The position numbers and the translations under genes were made by a program. Shown one piece after another: positions 40,301 to 50,583 of a stretch of 64,000 bases of DNA. Origin of the DNA: Taxillus chinensis (lineage: Eukaryota; Streptophyta; Magnoliopsida; Santalales; Loranthaceae); NCBI GenBank assembly GCA_023512835.1, contig CM042091.1, positions 43,414,107 to 43,478,106 of the forward strand. Reading direction: 5' to 3'. The notes beneath the pieces are model-generated. The model was not told the DNA's origin, did no database searches, and worked only from the letters and a program-made list of their open reading frames with translations. The stretch's first letter is position 1, and each line of letters begins with the position of its first letter.

Positions 40301-43300
40301 TGTTAATCCAAAGACACTAAACTGTTTCGTAATTGGACCGGAACAGTCTTTACACATCCTACTGCTATGAAAATATATTTGGTTAGGGGGAATGGAAATT
40401 GGGGGTATGCGTCAAAAAGCCTCTCCAAGTGACAAGATCAAGTAAGATCCTTTACCGACATGCAACATAAAGGCATGCAGCTTCAACTTGCTCTGTTCTA
40501 CGACCCTTTGTGAAATTCATCTCCATTGCTTTCTTCAAAATTACCACAAAGATGGAGTTTTAAATATTTAAACGCTTGAAAGAACACAAAAAATTATAAA
40601 AACAATGATAAACTGCACAAATTACCGTATACAATGCCAAAGCACATTCAATGATATTATCTCCACCAGCAATGCCCAAGGTAGATACCATATAATCCAT
40701 ATCCATACGAGCTAACACCAAGGTCGAGAAACATAAATTGAATATAAGAACACAAAACTATGGTAAGGAAAAGTATTGTGGAATATAAAATTCATGAAAA
40801 GAAAATGGAATGAATTAGTATGTGCACTAAAAATTATTCCTACAAGTTCCGGTTTAATTAAAAGCACATCCTATCTACAGGTATACGGCTCTAATTCCCA
40901 TTTGGCTATGTAGAATTTCAGACAGCATTGAGCCTCACATGTCCCTTTCTCAAGCTCCTCTCTCAACTCATAACGTTTTTCTCTTCCTTCCCTATCCTAT
41001 CAGTTTGCTAACATCACAAGCTACCAGCTAGTGAACTGACACAACACTATTTTATCATGTTATTTTCAAGGTTGCCTAGTGTTCATTGTTTTTATCAGTT
41101 TCTTAACAAAGAATACCATCATGTTGAAAAAGCTAATATGCAAGGCAAATAGGTGAATATCAATAACATGGGATGTTGGAACCTAGAAGAAGATATTTAA
41201 GCAAACCCTTAAAGTCAAAAGAGATTTAAAAAGTGATTTAAGCAAAGCCAAAGTCAATACAAAAGTGTAATCCATGAAAGCAACATCGTAAAGTGATCTC
41301 TTTGGAATTAACTCATAGAGGGACCTTAAGTTTAGGTGTACTTAATCTTAAAAAAAATTACAAAGAAAATTAATCACAAGCCCTTAAGGATCCTCTAGTG
41401 TTAAAGGAGTTTATTTTCGAACAAACTGATGACATTTTGCAACTCAAAAATTCCTAGTCAGACTTAGCAAAGAAAAGGACAAGTTACTTAAATGGAACAA
41501 CAGCGCTTGACATTGAGAAGATAGACCAAAAATGTTAACTCATGCAAGTGTGATGAATGATAGAAATTCTGGATCATTTTAAAAGATAAGAAAGTGTCTA
41601 AGGAATCGCATCATAGTTAAAATTGTAAATTAGCCTAAGTGAACAAAAACTCTACCACAATGACGTTTTGATTTTCGAATAAACTGGACATACAAGTTAA
41701 AATCTTCATAAAAGGTTAGTAGGGCAACGGCATTTTAAAGAAAAGATTTAACATGAAAAGCTTTTGCTTATTAAAGCAGTGAAGAGAATTTAAGATAACA
41801 CATCAATATTTCTCGATGACGTGCACAAAGTTCTCGGCAACGTATCAATTGTTCTAGCACACATAAGTACGAAGTTCTCAATTATGCACCAGTCTTTCTC
41901 GCTTACAAAAGCAAAGATTACTAGAATAATGCACCAGGAATCTCAAACACGTTAAACATATTTCTCTAAGAGATTAATTATGATGCGGAAAAAGCCGTTA
42001 TCTAGAAACACTAGAGAATGTGTTCAATTATATATTGACCAAATATAGAATACAAGCCAATGCAAAATAAATACCAGGCTTCTTGGAAGGTCATCAGACC
42101 AAAAAATAACATAAGCATATCAAACGACAGAAAAGACTCCCAAAAATCTAGCGAGCATCATTGGAGGACCTGGATAGCATTACCTATCCACCAGGAATAT
42201 ATTAAAAGACAATTTTTGACAAGTAACTATTCAGTTATCAATATAAATAATTCTAGCAACTCTCACAATGAATCAAAAGTCAAATTCACTTGTCAATGTA
42301 CAATGAATCAAAGAATTAAAGGCCTTAAGCGTTTCAGTTTTAACTAAAATCAATGAAGAGATTGTATCAAAGGTTTGTAACCGTTTGGACAAACTCTATA
42401 TAAAATCAAATGACTCTGAAGTTTGAAGAACAGCGCACAACTAAAAAATTAGCCATCATACAACAAGTGTACCAGCATTCAAAACAAAGTCAAGTTCAAG
42501 TGATGTGATTCAATTGTGAAGAAGAAGAACCAACTTCATTCACAGAGCCGTGCAAACTGAGAATTTCTAATCTCTGTCTTTAAATTGATACTTGCAACAT
42601 TTCATTAACATTATTATTTGCTTAGTTGCTTATTAATAATGGACCCTTTGTTCAGCCTTCTTAAAGAACCCTCAAACATGTCTGAGTTCCCTGGTCTGAA
42701 GCACAGGACATTTGTTGTGGTTGAAATGTGATCTGAAACAACTAAATTTTCAATTAACTCGTAAAAGTGATTAGTTTGCATTGAACTTGTAAATAGTTAT
42801 AATTAAAACCTTTCAATTGTTAGTCAAAAAGAAGTGGATTAGAAAGTGATCACCTCAAAACACTATAAAAGTGTCTTAGTGTCTTTGTGATTGCTTGTGT
42901 ATTTATTTTCCAAATTAACTTTCTATGAGCTATTCACCCCCCAAAACCCTCCCTAGCTCACCTTGAAGACATAGGAAGATAGAACTTCCTTGCCAACAAA
43001 AAATTATTTCTGCTCTTGGAGATTTAAATTGGGATTAAGAAGATATGGAGATATGTAAAATTGAGTTATCAGAGGCAAGCATAGGTTTAGAACAACCAAA
43101 ATGTGAATTTCAGCATACCCCTATATAGTATTCGTTCCCGTGAAGCTGATAATTCTTTTTGAACGGAATCCACGAAACTTCCAGACACTCGACTCTGCAA
43201 GTTAACTCAAGTGTATAAGCAAAGCAAGCACATCTGTCTTGTGTATTTTCCCCCGGTCGTATTAGACAAACGTAAAATAAAACAAATTAAATTTTTTGTG

Positions 43301-44186
43301 CACACAAAGTTAATTCAATTACTGTGTAAAAAATGAAAGATTTCAAGTCATAAAAAACTACCGAACAACAAGACGGATCTCATAAATTGGACAAGCCGCC
43401 TCCCAGACCCAAAAAAAAAAAAAAAAAAAAAAGATTTCTGATGGAACAGACTAGGGAATTAATTTCACCAAAATGAAAAACAATTATTAAAAAAAATTCA
43501 ACCAGCCTTGACTATAATGAATGGAAACTTCCAGTAAAAAAAATCAAACTCAAAGCCCTAAGGCCCAAGACATAGAAGAAGATGAAAACTTTATGGTATC
43601 TATCAAACAATAAGTGAAAAATCCAGAAATTTACAATAATGCAACTTTAATATCAAAAGCTATTATAGAGAAAAAGTGGGTGGGTGATGGGAAAAATTAA
43701 GATAGATATAAATTGGCATTGATAACTAATTTCAAGGGAGTGTTCATTGCTAACACAGCCAGCATATTTCCACTCAGACACTCAGACATAGTCACTTAGT
43801 AATAGATACTCAAACAAAATTGTCGCCAATGCTACTGAAATCACTATGTATCAACAGATGAGTCATACAATGAACCATGAATCCGAAAAACAAAGAAGTA
43901 GACAAATCGGACGAAACCTGTCCTGCCGAATTCTTAGTAAAGGTGACTTCGGTGGAATAAATGGCAGAATCAAACACCTTCCCGCAACCCGAACAGCACC
44001 TTAAGAGACACGACACGAAACAACAAATTAAAAATCTGACATCATAGGAAACAAAACAAAATCGACACGGTACCAGGTGGCTATGGTACGATCGAACGGA
44101 AAATAGAACATTGCGAACACTTACGTAAACGAATCATCGTAACTGTAGGGCTTAGTGTCTCTTCCACAAAAGTTGCACCACACCAT
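19310..44186 (-). CDS. BRF1: BRF1, TFIIIB 90-kDa subunit (19 exons)
   Basis: BRF1 bridges TFIIIC/TBP and RNA polymerase III at tRNA and 5S promoters in the nucleus. Exons in transcript order: 44186-44125, 43999-43918, 43194-43119, 40711-40626, 40532-40456, 40178-40122, 40029-39917, 39704-39625, 39417-39331, 33111-33031, 32548-32384, 32296-32198, 31152-31080, 30940-30825, 25573-25493, 25296-25147, 24934-24845, 21073-21020, 19495-19310. All introns are GT-AG, phases agree, and the total is 1815 nt (604 aa plus stop), close to the size expected for plant BRF1. Residues 1-48 form a TFIIB-type zinc ribbon (C4, C7, C23, C26; start MVWCNFC). Residues about 75-265 are two cyclin-like repeats, including [20 protein letters not shown]. 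Residues about 411-450 hold the TBP-binding block [21 protein letters not shown] nine-alanine run lies at about 452-460. The C-terminus (about 562-604) is very acidic and ends DEDNY. The start is the only ATG in front of the zinc ribbon. No exon is broken, so the gene is probably functional. Exon edges are inferred from splice consensus and family similarity, not transcripts; exon 5 has a weak acceptor tract. Confidence 0.93.
21757..22440 (-). mobile_element. L1-type LINE 3' end in BRF1 intron 18/17 region
   Basis: On the minus strand it ends AATAAAAATGTCAACC followed by an A tract (plus-strand T tract near 21757), the usual tail of plant L1 elements. Upstream, short stretches such as [12 protein letters not shown] resemble the zinc-binding domain found at the end of LINE reverse transcriptases. 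Truncated at the 5' side. It lies in the BRF1 intron between exons 17 and 18. Confidence 0.55.
22785..23040 (-). mobile_element. short LINE 3' tail
   Basis: The minus strand ends TTACCTATAAAAAAA after a T-rich segment, matching the 3' tails of plant LINEs. 5'-truncated copy of about 250 bp in the same BRF1 intron. No coding capacity. Confidence 0.45.
23380..23733 (+). mobile_element. TRIM retrotransposon, 354 bp, in BRF1 intron 17
   Basis: Two direct terminal repeats, 23380-23493 (about 114 bp) and 23617-23733 (about 117 bp), share TTAGAAYTRTCCCACATYAAA and the tattgattaataaagat core. The primer site TGGTATTAGAGC (23495-23506, one change from the initiator-Met site) follows the first repeat after one base. 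Flanks are ACTCC (23375-23379) and ACTCT (23734-23738), a 4/5 target duplication. The interior of about 120 bp is non-coding. The terminal TG has decayed to TA/TT. Confidence 0.8.
23740..24844. other. BRF1 intron 17 remainder
   Basis: A 141-codon plus-strand frame (24473-24898) crosses into exon 17 on the opposite strand and has no domain, so it is not supported as a gene. The rest is AT-rich intron without recognised elements. Confidence 0.45.
25600..27959. other. BRF1 intron 14, part without recognised genes
   Basis: Mostly AT-rich. 27265-27880 contains many gaacaaactcgaac / gttcatgaacataaacaaac words in both orientations, as in a diverged hAT MITE; a similar stretch is at 63720-64000. 26700-26870 has gcttaagcgg-type words related to the element at 27960-28918. 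No gene seen. Confidence 0.4.
27960..28918. mobile_element. non-autonomous hAT element, 959 bp, in BRF1 intron 14
   Basis: Flanked by an exact 8-bp duplication CATAATTG (27952-27959 and 28919-28926). Ends are inverted repeats: CAAGGTAGTCAAAAGTGCT and (complement of right) CAGTGTAGTCAAAAGCGCT. Subterminal regions are rich in agcgc/cgctt words. The interior at about 28455-28700 is a GC-rich (GTC)n-type array that creates long but meaningless open frames on both strands. No transposase. Confidence 0.87.
28455..28700. repeat. degenerate (GTC)n trinucleotide array
   Basis: Imperfect repetition of gtcgtcgtc, gaggtcgtc and cttccgtcgtc inside the hAT element. It generates poly-V/A/E and poly-T/D frames that should not be annotated as proteins. 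Confidence 0.85.
28940..30700 (-). mobile_element. copia fragment with one LTR in BRF1 intron 14
   Basis: A primer site (minus strand TGGTATCATATC, 30369-30380) abuts a probable LTR at about 30381-30700. Minus-strand fragments read as copia protease ([13 protein letters not shown], near 29380-29400) and integrase ([17 protein letters not shown], near 29160-29220). Most of pol is deleted and the remaining frames are broken. The MITE at 29746-29986 is inserted in it. Confidence 0.7.
29746..29986. mobile_element. hAT MITE, 241 bp
   Basis: Runs TAGGAATGGCAATTC to TTGCCCTCCCTA, with flanks GTAGCATG (29737-29744) and GTAGCAAC (29987-29994), an imperfect 8-bp duplication (6/8). The interior is rich in cccgccccgacc and has the aaatagttttaacttaaaatacc core seen also near 16490. 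Confidence 0.7.
31240..32170 (+). pseudogene. copia RT/RNase H fragment in BRF1 intron 12
   Basis: Plus-strand segments match the end of copia RT and RNase [28 protein letters not shown], then [13 protein letters not shown] near 32010-32060, the typical C-terminus. Stops are frequent. It sits between exons 13 and 12, and its right edge comes within about 30 bp of the exon 12 donor at 32197. Confidence 0.75.
33112..34480. other. BRF1 intron 9, proximal part
   Basis: AT-rich intron. The short frame at 33487-33690 has no domain. I see nothing firm here. Confidence 0.5.
34490..35165 (-). pseudogene. L1-type LINE reverse transcriptase fragment
   Basis: The minus strand reads [14 protein letters not shown] (LINE RT FEKAYD.V.W block), then [19 protein letters not shown], the hallmark [13 protein letters not shown] motif of non-LTR RTs. 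A further segment resembles the TYLGLPLG block in shifted frame (34650-34690). Frameshifts and stops show it is dead. Located in BRF1 intron 9. Confidence 0.82.
35572..35900 (-). mobile_element. LINE 3' end with poly-A tail
   Basis: The minus strand ends CAATAAAGATCTTATAAAAAAAAA, a poly-A tail with an AATAAA signal, after T-rich non-coding sequence typical of plant L1 3' UTRs. It may or may not be the tail of the RT fragment just to the left. Confidence 0.55.
35905..39050 (+). mobile_element. Ty3/gypsy element, 5'-truncated, in BRF1 intron 9
   Basis: The pol order is RT, RNase H, integrase, then a probable 3' LTR. RT begins with [16 protein letters not shown] and [15 protein letters not shown]; the active site at 36498-36509 reads FFND instead of FFDD. 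RNase H reads [16 protein letters not shown]. The integrase has a zinc-binding [15 protein letters not shown] region and [21 protein letters not shown] (37690-37800). The polymerase ends with [15 protein letters not shown]. After a purine-rich tract (tcggaggggtgcaa) an LTR starts TGTTAAATGTCATGACAAG at about 38687, with ttataaaag near 38829. Gag, protease and the 5' LTR are absent, and stops interrupt each domain. Confidence 0.88.
41122..42960. mobile_element. probable solo LTR in BRF1 intron 3
   Basis: Starts TGTTGAAAAAGC and ends in a ctattcaccccccaaaaccctccctagctca-type segment (written here in part), which resembles the ends of large plant retrotransposon LTRs. A ctctatataaaatc TATA-like box lies near 42394. 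No coding domain. The boundaries and target duplication are uncertain. Confidence 0.45.
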
Positions 44187-44480
44187 TCTTACGATATTTT
44201 CTTCAGGCGGGGGTTTCCTTTATCCTCGTCGCCTCGTCCCTACCCCGTCGACATCCAGCGCCGCCTCCGTCACCGTATTGCAGGGAGTCCGTCACCTTAT
44301 AGCAGGTGGCACCAACTCAGGCCGCTGCTACAAGATAGCTGCCGATGGAGCTTGTTTCGCGTCGCACGAGGTTTCGATTTTGGACAGGCACATGACGCAT
44401 CCCCCTATTCGTCCGTCTGTCCAACTACATTTGTAGTTTTTTTGTTACGGTAGACGAAAACAATTAGAATAAACCCTTTG
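44187..44480 (-). promoter_or_regulatory. BRF1 5' leader and proximal promoter region
   Basis: This is the GC-richer stretch immediately upstream of the BRF1 start codon, bounded distally by AT-rich DNA. I see no clear TATA box at a usual distance. A plus-strand open frame (44155-44436) overlaps it and exon 1 but has no recognisable domain. Assignment as leader and promoter rests on position only. Confidence 0.4.
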
Positions 44481-44833
44481 TTTATAATTTTTTTTCTTAC
44501 AAAATAGCGACCACTTATTTTAAAAATATTATATTTCAAAATTTATTATTAAATTAAAAATATAATATTTAAATTCTTTGAACCTTTTTATATGTAAAAG
44601 TTATTATTCACGATTTACGTATTCCCAAATTATCGCTCAAGCGATCGTTGAGCATGAGCTCAATCATATGCACTCGAGCACGCTACTCAAGCCCTACTCA
44701 AGGCATGCTCGAGCTTAAGGCTCGAGCATCGATCAGGCATCGATCATCTCTCCTACGGCCAGATTTATGGGTTTTTGGGTTCTGTCGACTGTAATTTCTG
44801 ACGAAAATTTTAAACGATCATAACTTTGTGCAC
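44481..44833. other. intergenic, LTR-like debris
   Basis: 44640-44750 repeats gctcgagc / cgagcat words in both orientations (agcatgctcgagcttaaggctcgagc-like, shown in part), as in some plant LTRs. The sequence on the far side of the hAT element (45627-45850) continues in the same style, so the hAT element probably inserted into an old LTR. Confidence 0.35.
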
Positions 44834-45618
44834 TAGGGGTGCTACCCGCTATAGCGTGGGCGGAGTCTACCTATTACTGTACCCCGCCCCCGCCTAAGTG
44901 GGTAAAAAAAATTAAAACCGTACCCCGCCCCATATGTAGACGGGACAAGGTACCCCGTCCTATGGCGGGGTTAGTGTGGGAGGCTTTATCCGCCCGCTCC
45001 CCCGCTACCGGCTTTCATTAATTTTTCTCTTAAGACAATCCTGCCTTTTAGAGGCTCCACGAAATAATTGATACGAGTAATTTGGGTACTATCGGGGGCG
45101 GAATCAACCTATTACCGCTTCCTGCCATCGCTTAGGTGGTAGATTAAATTTTAAGATTATATTTCATTCCATATGTAGGCGGGACAGGTTATATCGTTCT
45201 TTAATGTGTCTACGAATGAGGTTTCATTTGTTCGCATCTTGTTATCATTTTTTTATTAGATCGGTTCATATCAATAATTTTGGCTTAAATCAAATTTCAA
45301 TATCGTTTTTAACCTAAAAATTATCAAAAATAATTTAATTTTACAATAATAAATATCATTCAAAGCTATCAAAAATCATAAATAATAGTTAAATAATAAT
45401 ATTTAAAATATTATAAAATTATAAATAAACATTATTAAACTTAAACGGGACGGGGTACCCCGCTACCTATTATCACTTCCTGTCCCCGCCTGGGGCGGGG
45501 TGTCAAGTTTAAAAACTGCACCTCGCTCTTGCCTGGGCGGGGTAACCCGCCCCGTATAGCGGGGGTGGAGTGGATAGCGGGCAGAGTAGCGGGAGCGGGT
45601 ATCCGTTGCCCACCCCTA
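44834..45618. mobile_element. non-autonomous hAT element, 785 bp, upstream of BRF1
   Basis: Flanked by an exact 8-bp duplication TTGTGCAC (44826-44833 and 45619-45626). Ends are TAGGGGTG inverted repeats: TAGGGGTGCTACCCGC left, GTTGCCCACCCCTA right. Subterminal regions are strongly GC-rich with many ccccgcc / ggcgggg words in opposite orientations; the centre is AT-rich. No transposase. It begins about 650 bp upstream of the BRF1 start codon. Confidence 0.92.
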
Positions 45619-45626
45619 TTGTGCAC

Positions 45627-47315
45627 AGTTATCCGATTTAAGCTCTTTTTTTTTTGTAGGTATGGACGAGAGCTACGACGCCTAAACTTTCGTAAGGGGT
45701 TTATTGCTCTTAGATTTTCGAAAAACGCACTCTTTCACCTCCAAAACCTGATTTTATGTCATGCTTCTACCTCCTCCTATCAAGATCCAGGCCCCTCCCT
45801 CCCTCGCCCGTTCTATTTCTCTCTATCTCAGATGTGGTGCGCTATTCTTTAAGTTTTACGTATTTTTGCTGACATGGCAATTGTCACAATAGCCGATGAT
45901 GCAGTACTAGTTGCAAATATCATTTTTATAAACAAGCACACCCATCTCTCTGTCGCCACCACTGCAAGCCACCATCACCATCATGATAAGCATAGATTGC
46001 AACTCAATCTTATAAGCTCCCTTTTTTTCTATCTTTAATTATAAAATTTGGCTGTTTGATTTGCTTTTTTGTTTTTGCTTTCCTTTTTTGGTTTAATTTA
46101 TGTTATTTTTATTTGACTTAATTGTTGAATATGAAAGTTATCAAGTCTTAGACAATTATGGCTAGTTTGGTATGTGCATTTATTTTTATACATTTTTTAT
46201 TTTATTAAATTTTAAAATTAAATTATACTTTAAGTTTATTATTATAAAATAAATTTTAATTGGCATATAGTATTGATTTCATGACTTAAATCACAATTTT
46301 TAAAAAGTTTGATATTTGATTTTGATTTAAAATTTAATACAATTCTAATCAATTTAGTTATATTTAATTATTTAATTTTATATTTAATTTAGTACCTAGA
46401 CCAATTTCAATGAATGTTTTTAATTTTATGGATTAAACATTTACCTTTACAAGCCCTCATTTTATTTTCACAACAAAAGTAGCCTCATATAATATTGATC
46501 CACAAAATTACATGGAAAATTGTATCTCTAATTTGTCCATTTGTGTCAGAAGTTGTCTTGCTCTATCATCGAACACCAAAAGAGGAGTCGCCAGCAGTAG
46601 TGATGTTGAATCTACTAGAGTATTCCAGGATTGAACTCCCTGACATGGGCGTTGTTAGAGAGAACCAACAAATGGTCACAGAGTACTCTCTGCCAAAATC
46701 AAGCACCTCCAGTAGCACTTCCTCCGGACCAAGCATGAAAAGCAAGTTGAAAAGGTATTTTATGGATTTGGGAGAAATGTGATATGTGTAATCGATGTGT
46801 TGCAGCTATACTTTTAAGGATTTGGCCTTGAATACACACCAACAGAACACAAAAAAACATGAGAGTATAAAATTCAAAGAGACGTACAGATGATTAGAGG
46901 AAAATGGGATAGAAAACCAAATCAGCACCCATACCACATATTAATCCTGAATTAAAATTTTCTCCCAAAACAATCCTTAAATCCACTTTTTGCCTTCACT
47001 TTTATCATGGCTACCTTCAAGCCCTCCTTTTGACATATACCCATCAAAGAAGTGGCCATTTAGGAAAACCTAGAGCCTGTAATCTGGCTTGATTGTCTCT
47101 GATTCTTGACAACCACTGCATCTCATAGTTTGTCATCTTATGATTCTTCTCCTAACTTGCACTTGAATTTGGATAATTTTCCCCTTTTCTGACTCAATGA
47201 GGGCGGCTTCTAACTTTGTTACAACTAAGCAATCCCTTTCGTTGTTTTCACTTGGAAAATAATACTTGATAAATGATAGGAGAGGGAGATGCTTGAGTCC
47301 AACTTGAGTTAGGCA
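45627..47315. other. intergenic, one unassigned open frame
   Basis: A plus-strand frame at 46495-46782 (95 codons, open from before its Met) has a serine-rich stretch followed by SKLKRYFMDLGEM. I do not recognise it; a decayed hAT transposase fragment is possible but unproven. The rest is AT-rich. Confidence 0.35.
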
Positions 47316-49491
47316 TTACCTATTAAAGGAAAGGAGCTTAGAATAGAATGTTGATATTATCAAATATTATACATAATCTCTTTCCTTGTTTGAGAATTCC
47401 TTAGCTTGATCATAGGAACTTTATTAGGATGTTTTGTACCTATAAGCATATGGATTTGCCTCTCATTTTAATTACATTACAAATCTGTATCATTTATTTT
47501 ACATGATATCAAAGCATTGATCTGGGCAATATACCAAATCCTTGCTACCCTAGCCTACATCTATGGCAAGCAGCAAACCAACGGACATGGTTTTAACAAT
47601 CAAGTAGGACAATCTCAATCATCAACTATATCTCCATTGTAATATCCCGTACCCGGAATAGGCTAAAAGATAGCTTATATTTGATTTGAGGATATTATTT
47701 TGGTTTTGTAGCTGAAAATATGGTCATTTAGACTTTAAATGGGTCTTATTTGGTATATAGATCACTCATGGGCATTTTAGTAATATCTAGTGGCGGTTTA
47801 AGGGATAAATTAATCAATTCAATAGTTTTATGATTTAATATTATTAATATTAAAAGAAAATTCAGAATTTAACTTAATTAAGGGTATTTTTGTATTTTAA
47901 TGACTTAAAATGAGAATTTTATTAGAAAAATAAAGCTTAATTAAATAGGGTTACTTGCTGGGCAAAAATTAGTATTTTAATGCAATTAGAGGTCATATAA
48001 GATATGGGGAGAAACTCTATAAATAGGAGGCTCATCCTAGGAGAATTGATTGTTGATTTTTTGTGCTTGGGAGAACCCTAACTGCTTGGGAAGCCAAAGA
48101 GGAGAGAGAAAGACGAAAGCTCAAAGCTTTAAGGCGTTTCCAAATTTCAGCAAGCTAGTCCATTTTCCAAAATATTCGAGATAGGTTTTTCTACCCCTTC
48201 TACATCTCTCTTAGGGTCCTATGACTTAGGTTTGGATTACATTAGAGATTTTAATAGAGAACGAACGATTTTGCATGTAACTGAGATAGGGAGTCTTAAC
48301 AAAGATGTTTGACGTTCAAAGTTGATGTTAAGGATTTAGAAATCGTTTTAGGGTGGATTCTTCGTATGCTGGAATTGTATGAATAGTTCGGTCGGTGAAC
48401 AGTGTTGGTCAGGTGAACAGTAAGTGGTCATGTCATGCCCCGAATTTCCAACCCGAGGAACCGGTTCGTGACTCCCCTTTACCCACGCGGTGGATAAGGG
48501 GTTGGGATGAATATTACCATAGGACACCACATATCTTTATTAAATTCGAACCACAATAAATATCTAAAAGGCAAACCATATCACTTTATTAATTTAAAAA
48601 CCTTTTACATCATTTCCCCATTACGGTTACAATAGTTCCATAAATTAAAATAAAATAAAGCAACAAAACAGATAACTGTCTTCCACATTGGTGTCCCACC
48701 TAACACCTGTAGGTTCCTGAAAGGAAAACAAATCACAATAGGAGAGGTGAACAACCACAGTTCAGTAGAGATCAAGTCTCCTCGACCCATCTCATGCTCC
48801 TAGCATCTACATGAGGACGTGCACAAGTGCAGTGTCGTGGCAATAATACATAAATAGGTCATTAACAACATTTAATATTAATACAACAGCCAAGCAAGCA
48901 CATCCACAGCCACAACCACACAAGCTTTCTCATCCACAGCCACACAAGCTCTACAGCTATAACCACACAGGCTCCACATGTCACATAAATCACATACAAT
49001 CACAACACAATATTACGCATTCACAACACAAATGAAACACAAGTATTCAATGTCACATAAACCTTAATTGTCATATCCACATGTTATATTCTCAAACATA
49101 ATTCCCCCGAAAACCCCAAGGTTTCCCCACAAGGCCCTACCACGGGACTAACCCTAACGAACAAGACCACTGAATGAACATTACAGACACCCCAACGGCT
49201 CCCCCGAGGTTCACTACCACGAGAACGAACCCGAAATCCCCAGACCCCAGACTCAAAGACATATCCAAACACAACTTTGCCATTGAAGGTCAACATTCAT
49301 ATAAGAGATCACACCTATATAAATTTACATATATATATATATACACACATAACACCAATTTCCATAAGGTATCACCCTAGAACAGGTTCAAGAGGTACAG
49401 AATCCCTACCTCAAAAGGATCTTCTTTGCTCTTGCTCCCACGCCAGGCATCGTCCACTCATGCGAATCACCACAGCAGCGATCAGGAGACG

Positions 49492-49493
<2 letters not shown>

Positions 49494-49555
<62 letters not shown>
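49494..49555. repeat. (CT)n microsatellite, about 62 bp
   Basis: An uninterrupted CT run inside the solo LTR, at the position where the related LTRs also have CT repeats. Confidence 0.95.
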
Positions 49556-49558
<3 letters not shown>

Positions 49559-50235
49559 GGCGGCTGACAATGAACCCTAAACCTCAAACAAAGAGAACCC
49601 AACCTCCTTATATAGACACCTCACTTATCAAAACGATGTAGTTTTGATAAGTGAAACCTGTGTATCAAAACGAAGTAGTTTTGATAAGTAAAATATGTTT
49701 CAACCTTCCCACTTCCACACAGGATGAAATACCCATAATTTGAACATGGCCCTTTGGGAAAAGATTATCATCATAACAAAACGAAGGTGACAATGCAAAA
49801 ACATGGTTGCACGTGACAAAGGCCATTGTCATGTGCAAGCTCCAAATGGCTTAAGATTTTATCATAAGCTTTATAACTTTGTCTGGCAGGCTCCCATGCA
49901 AAAACATCACTGCATGTGACAAAGCCATTGTCACGTTGATAACTGTGAAATTTGTCATTAAATTTGCATGTAATTTATGGGCTTTAATTGAATATTTTGT
50001 TGAATTAATGCATTTTTATAATGGTTTTACCTAATTTCAATTATTTACTATTTTATTCATTTTTATATATTTAATATTAATTTTGGTGGTTTTTAATGTT
50101 AAATTAATTATTTCAATTTTTAATATTAATTCTCTGGGCTTAATTGATTATTTTAAGTTTAATCTTAGTATAATTTTTCTATATATATATATATATTGGG
50201 TTAAATTTATCTAAATGGTTTTTTTTGTGTTTCAC

Positions 50236-50237
<2 letters not shown>

Positions 50238-50275
<38 letters not shown>
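50238..50275. repeat. (TTA)n microsatellite
   Basis: About 12 TTA units inside the solo LTR at 48431-50761. Confidence 0.95.
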
Positions 50276-50426
50276 TTGCATGCATGTGGCATAGGAGAGC
50301 ATAGGAAGAAGTCATTCATGTATGGGGACCACATTGATTTAAGGAAGGAAAAAAAAGAGGAAACAAATGAAAGCATTACGTGGGAGAGGAATGAAGAAAG
50401 GAGAGATGTGGGCCCAATGCTTTGAA

Positions 50427-50583
50427 TGAATTGAATTAGATAACACAATTATACGTATGGAATGGAAGCAATTGAAGCAATTACGTGTGAAGCAATTTCG
50501 TGTAATTGCTTCAATTACTTCACATGTAATTGCTTCAATTGCTTCCATTCCATACGTATAACTGTGTTATCTAATTCAATTCA
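50427..50583. repeat. near-perfect 66-bp inverted repeat
   Basis: Arms 50427-50492 and 50518-50583 are complementary with two mismatches around a 25-nt spacer. Arms contain tacgtatggaatggaagc and its complement. The spacer itself includes a smaller palindrome-like caatttcgtgtaattg. It lies inside the solo LTR at 48431-50761 and is absent from the recognisable text of the other family members. Confidence 0.93.

Noticed and set aside
44155..44436. Plus-strand 93-codon frame overlapping BRF1 exon 1
   Set aside because: Antisense to the well-supported first exon and leader, with no recognisable motif.
49277..49641. Overlapping frames on both strands around 49.5 kb
   Set aside because: They cross the CT microsatellite of a solo LTR and have no domain.
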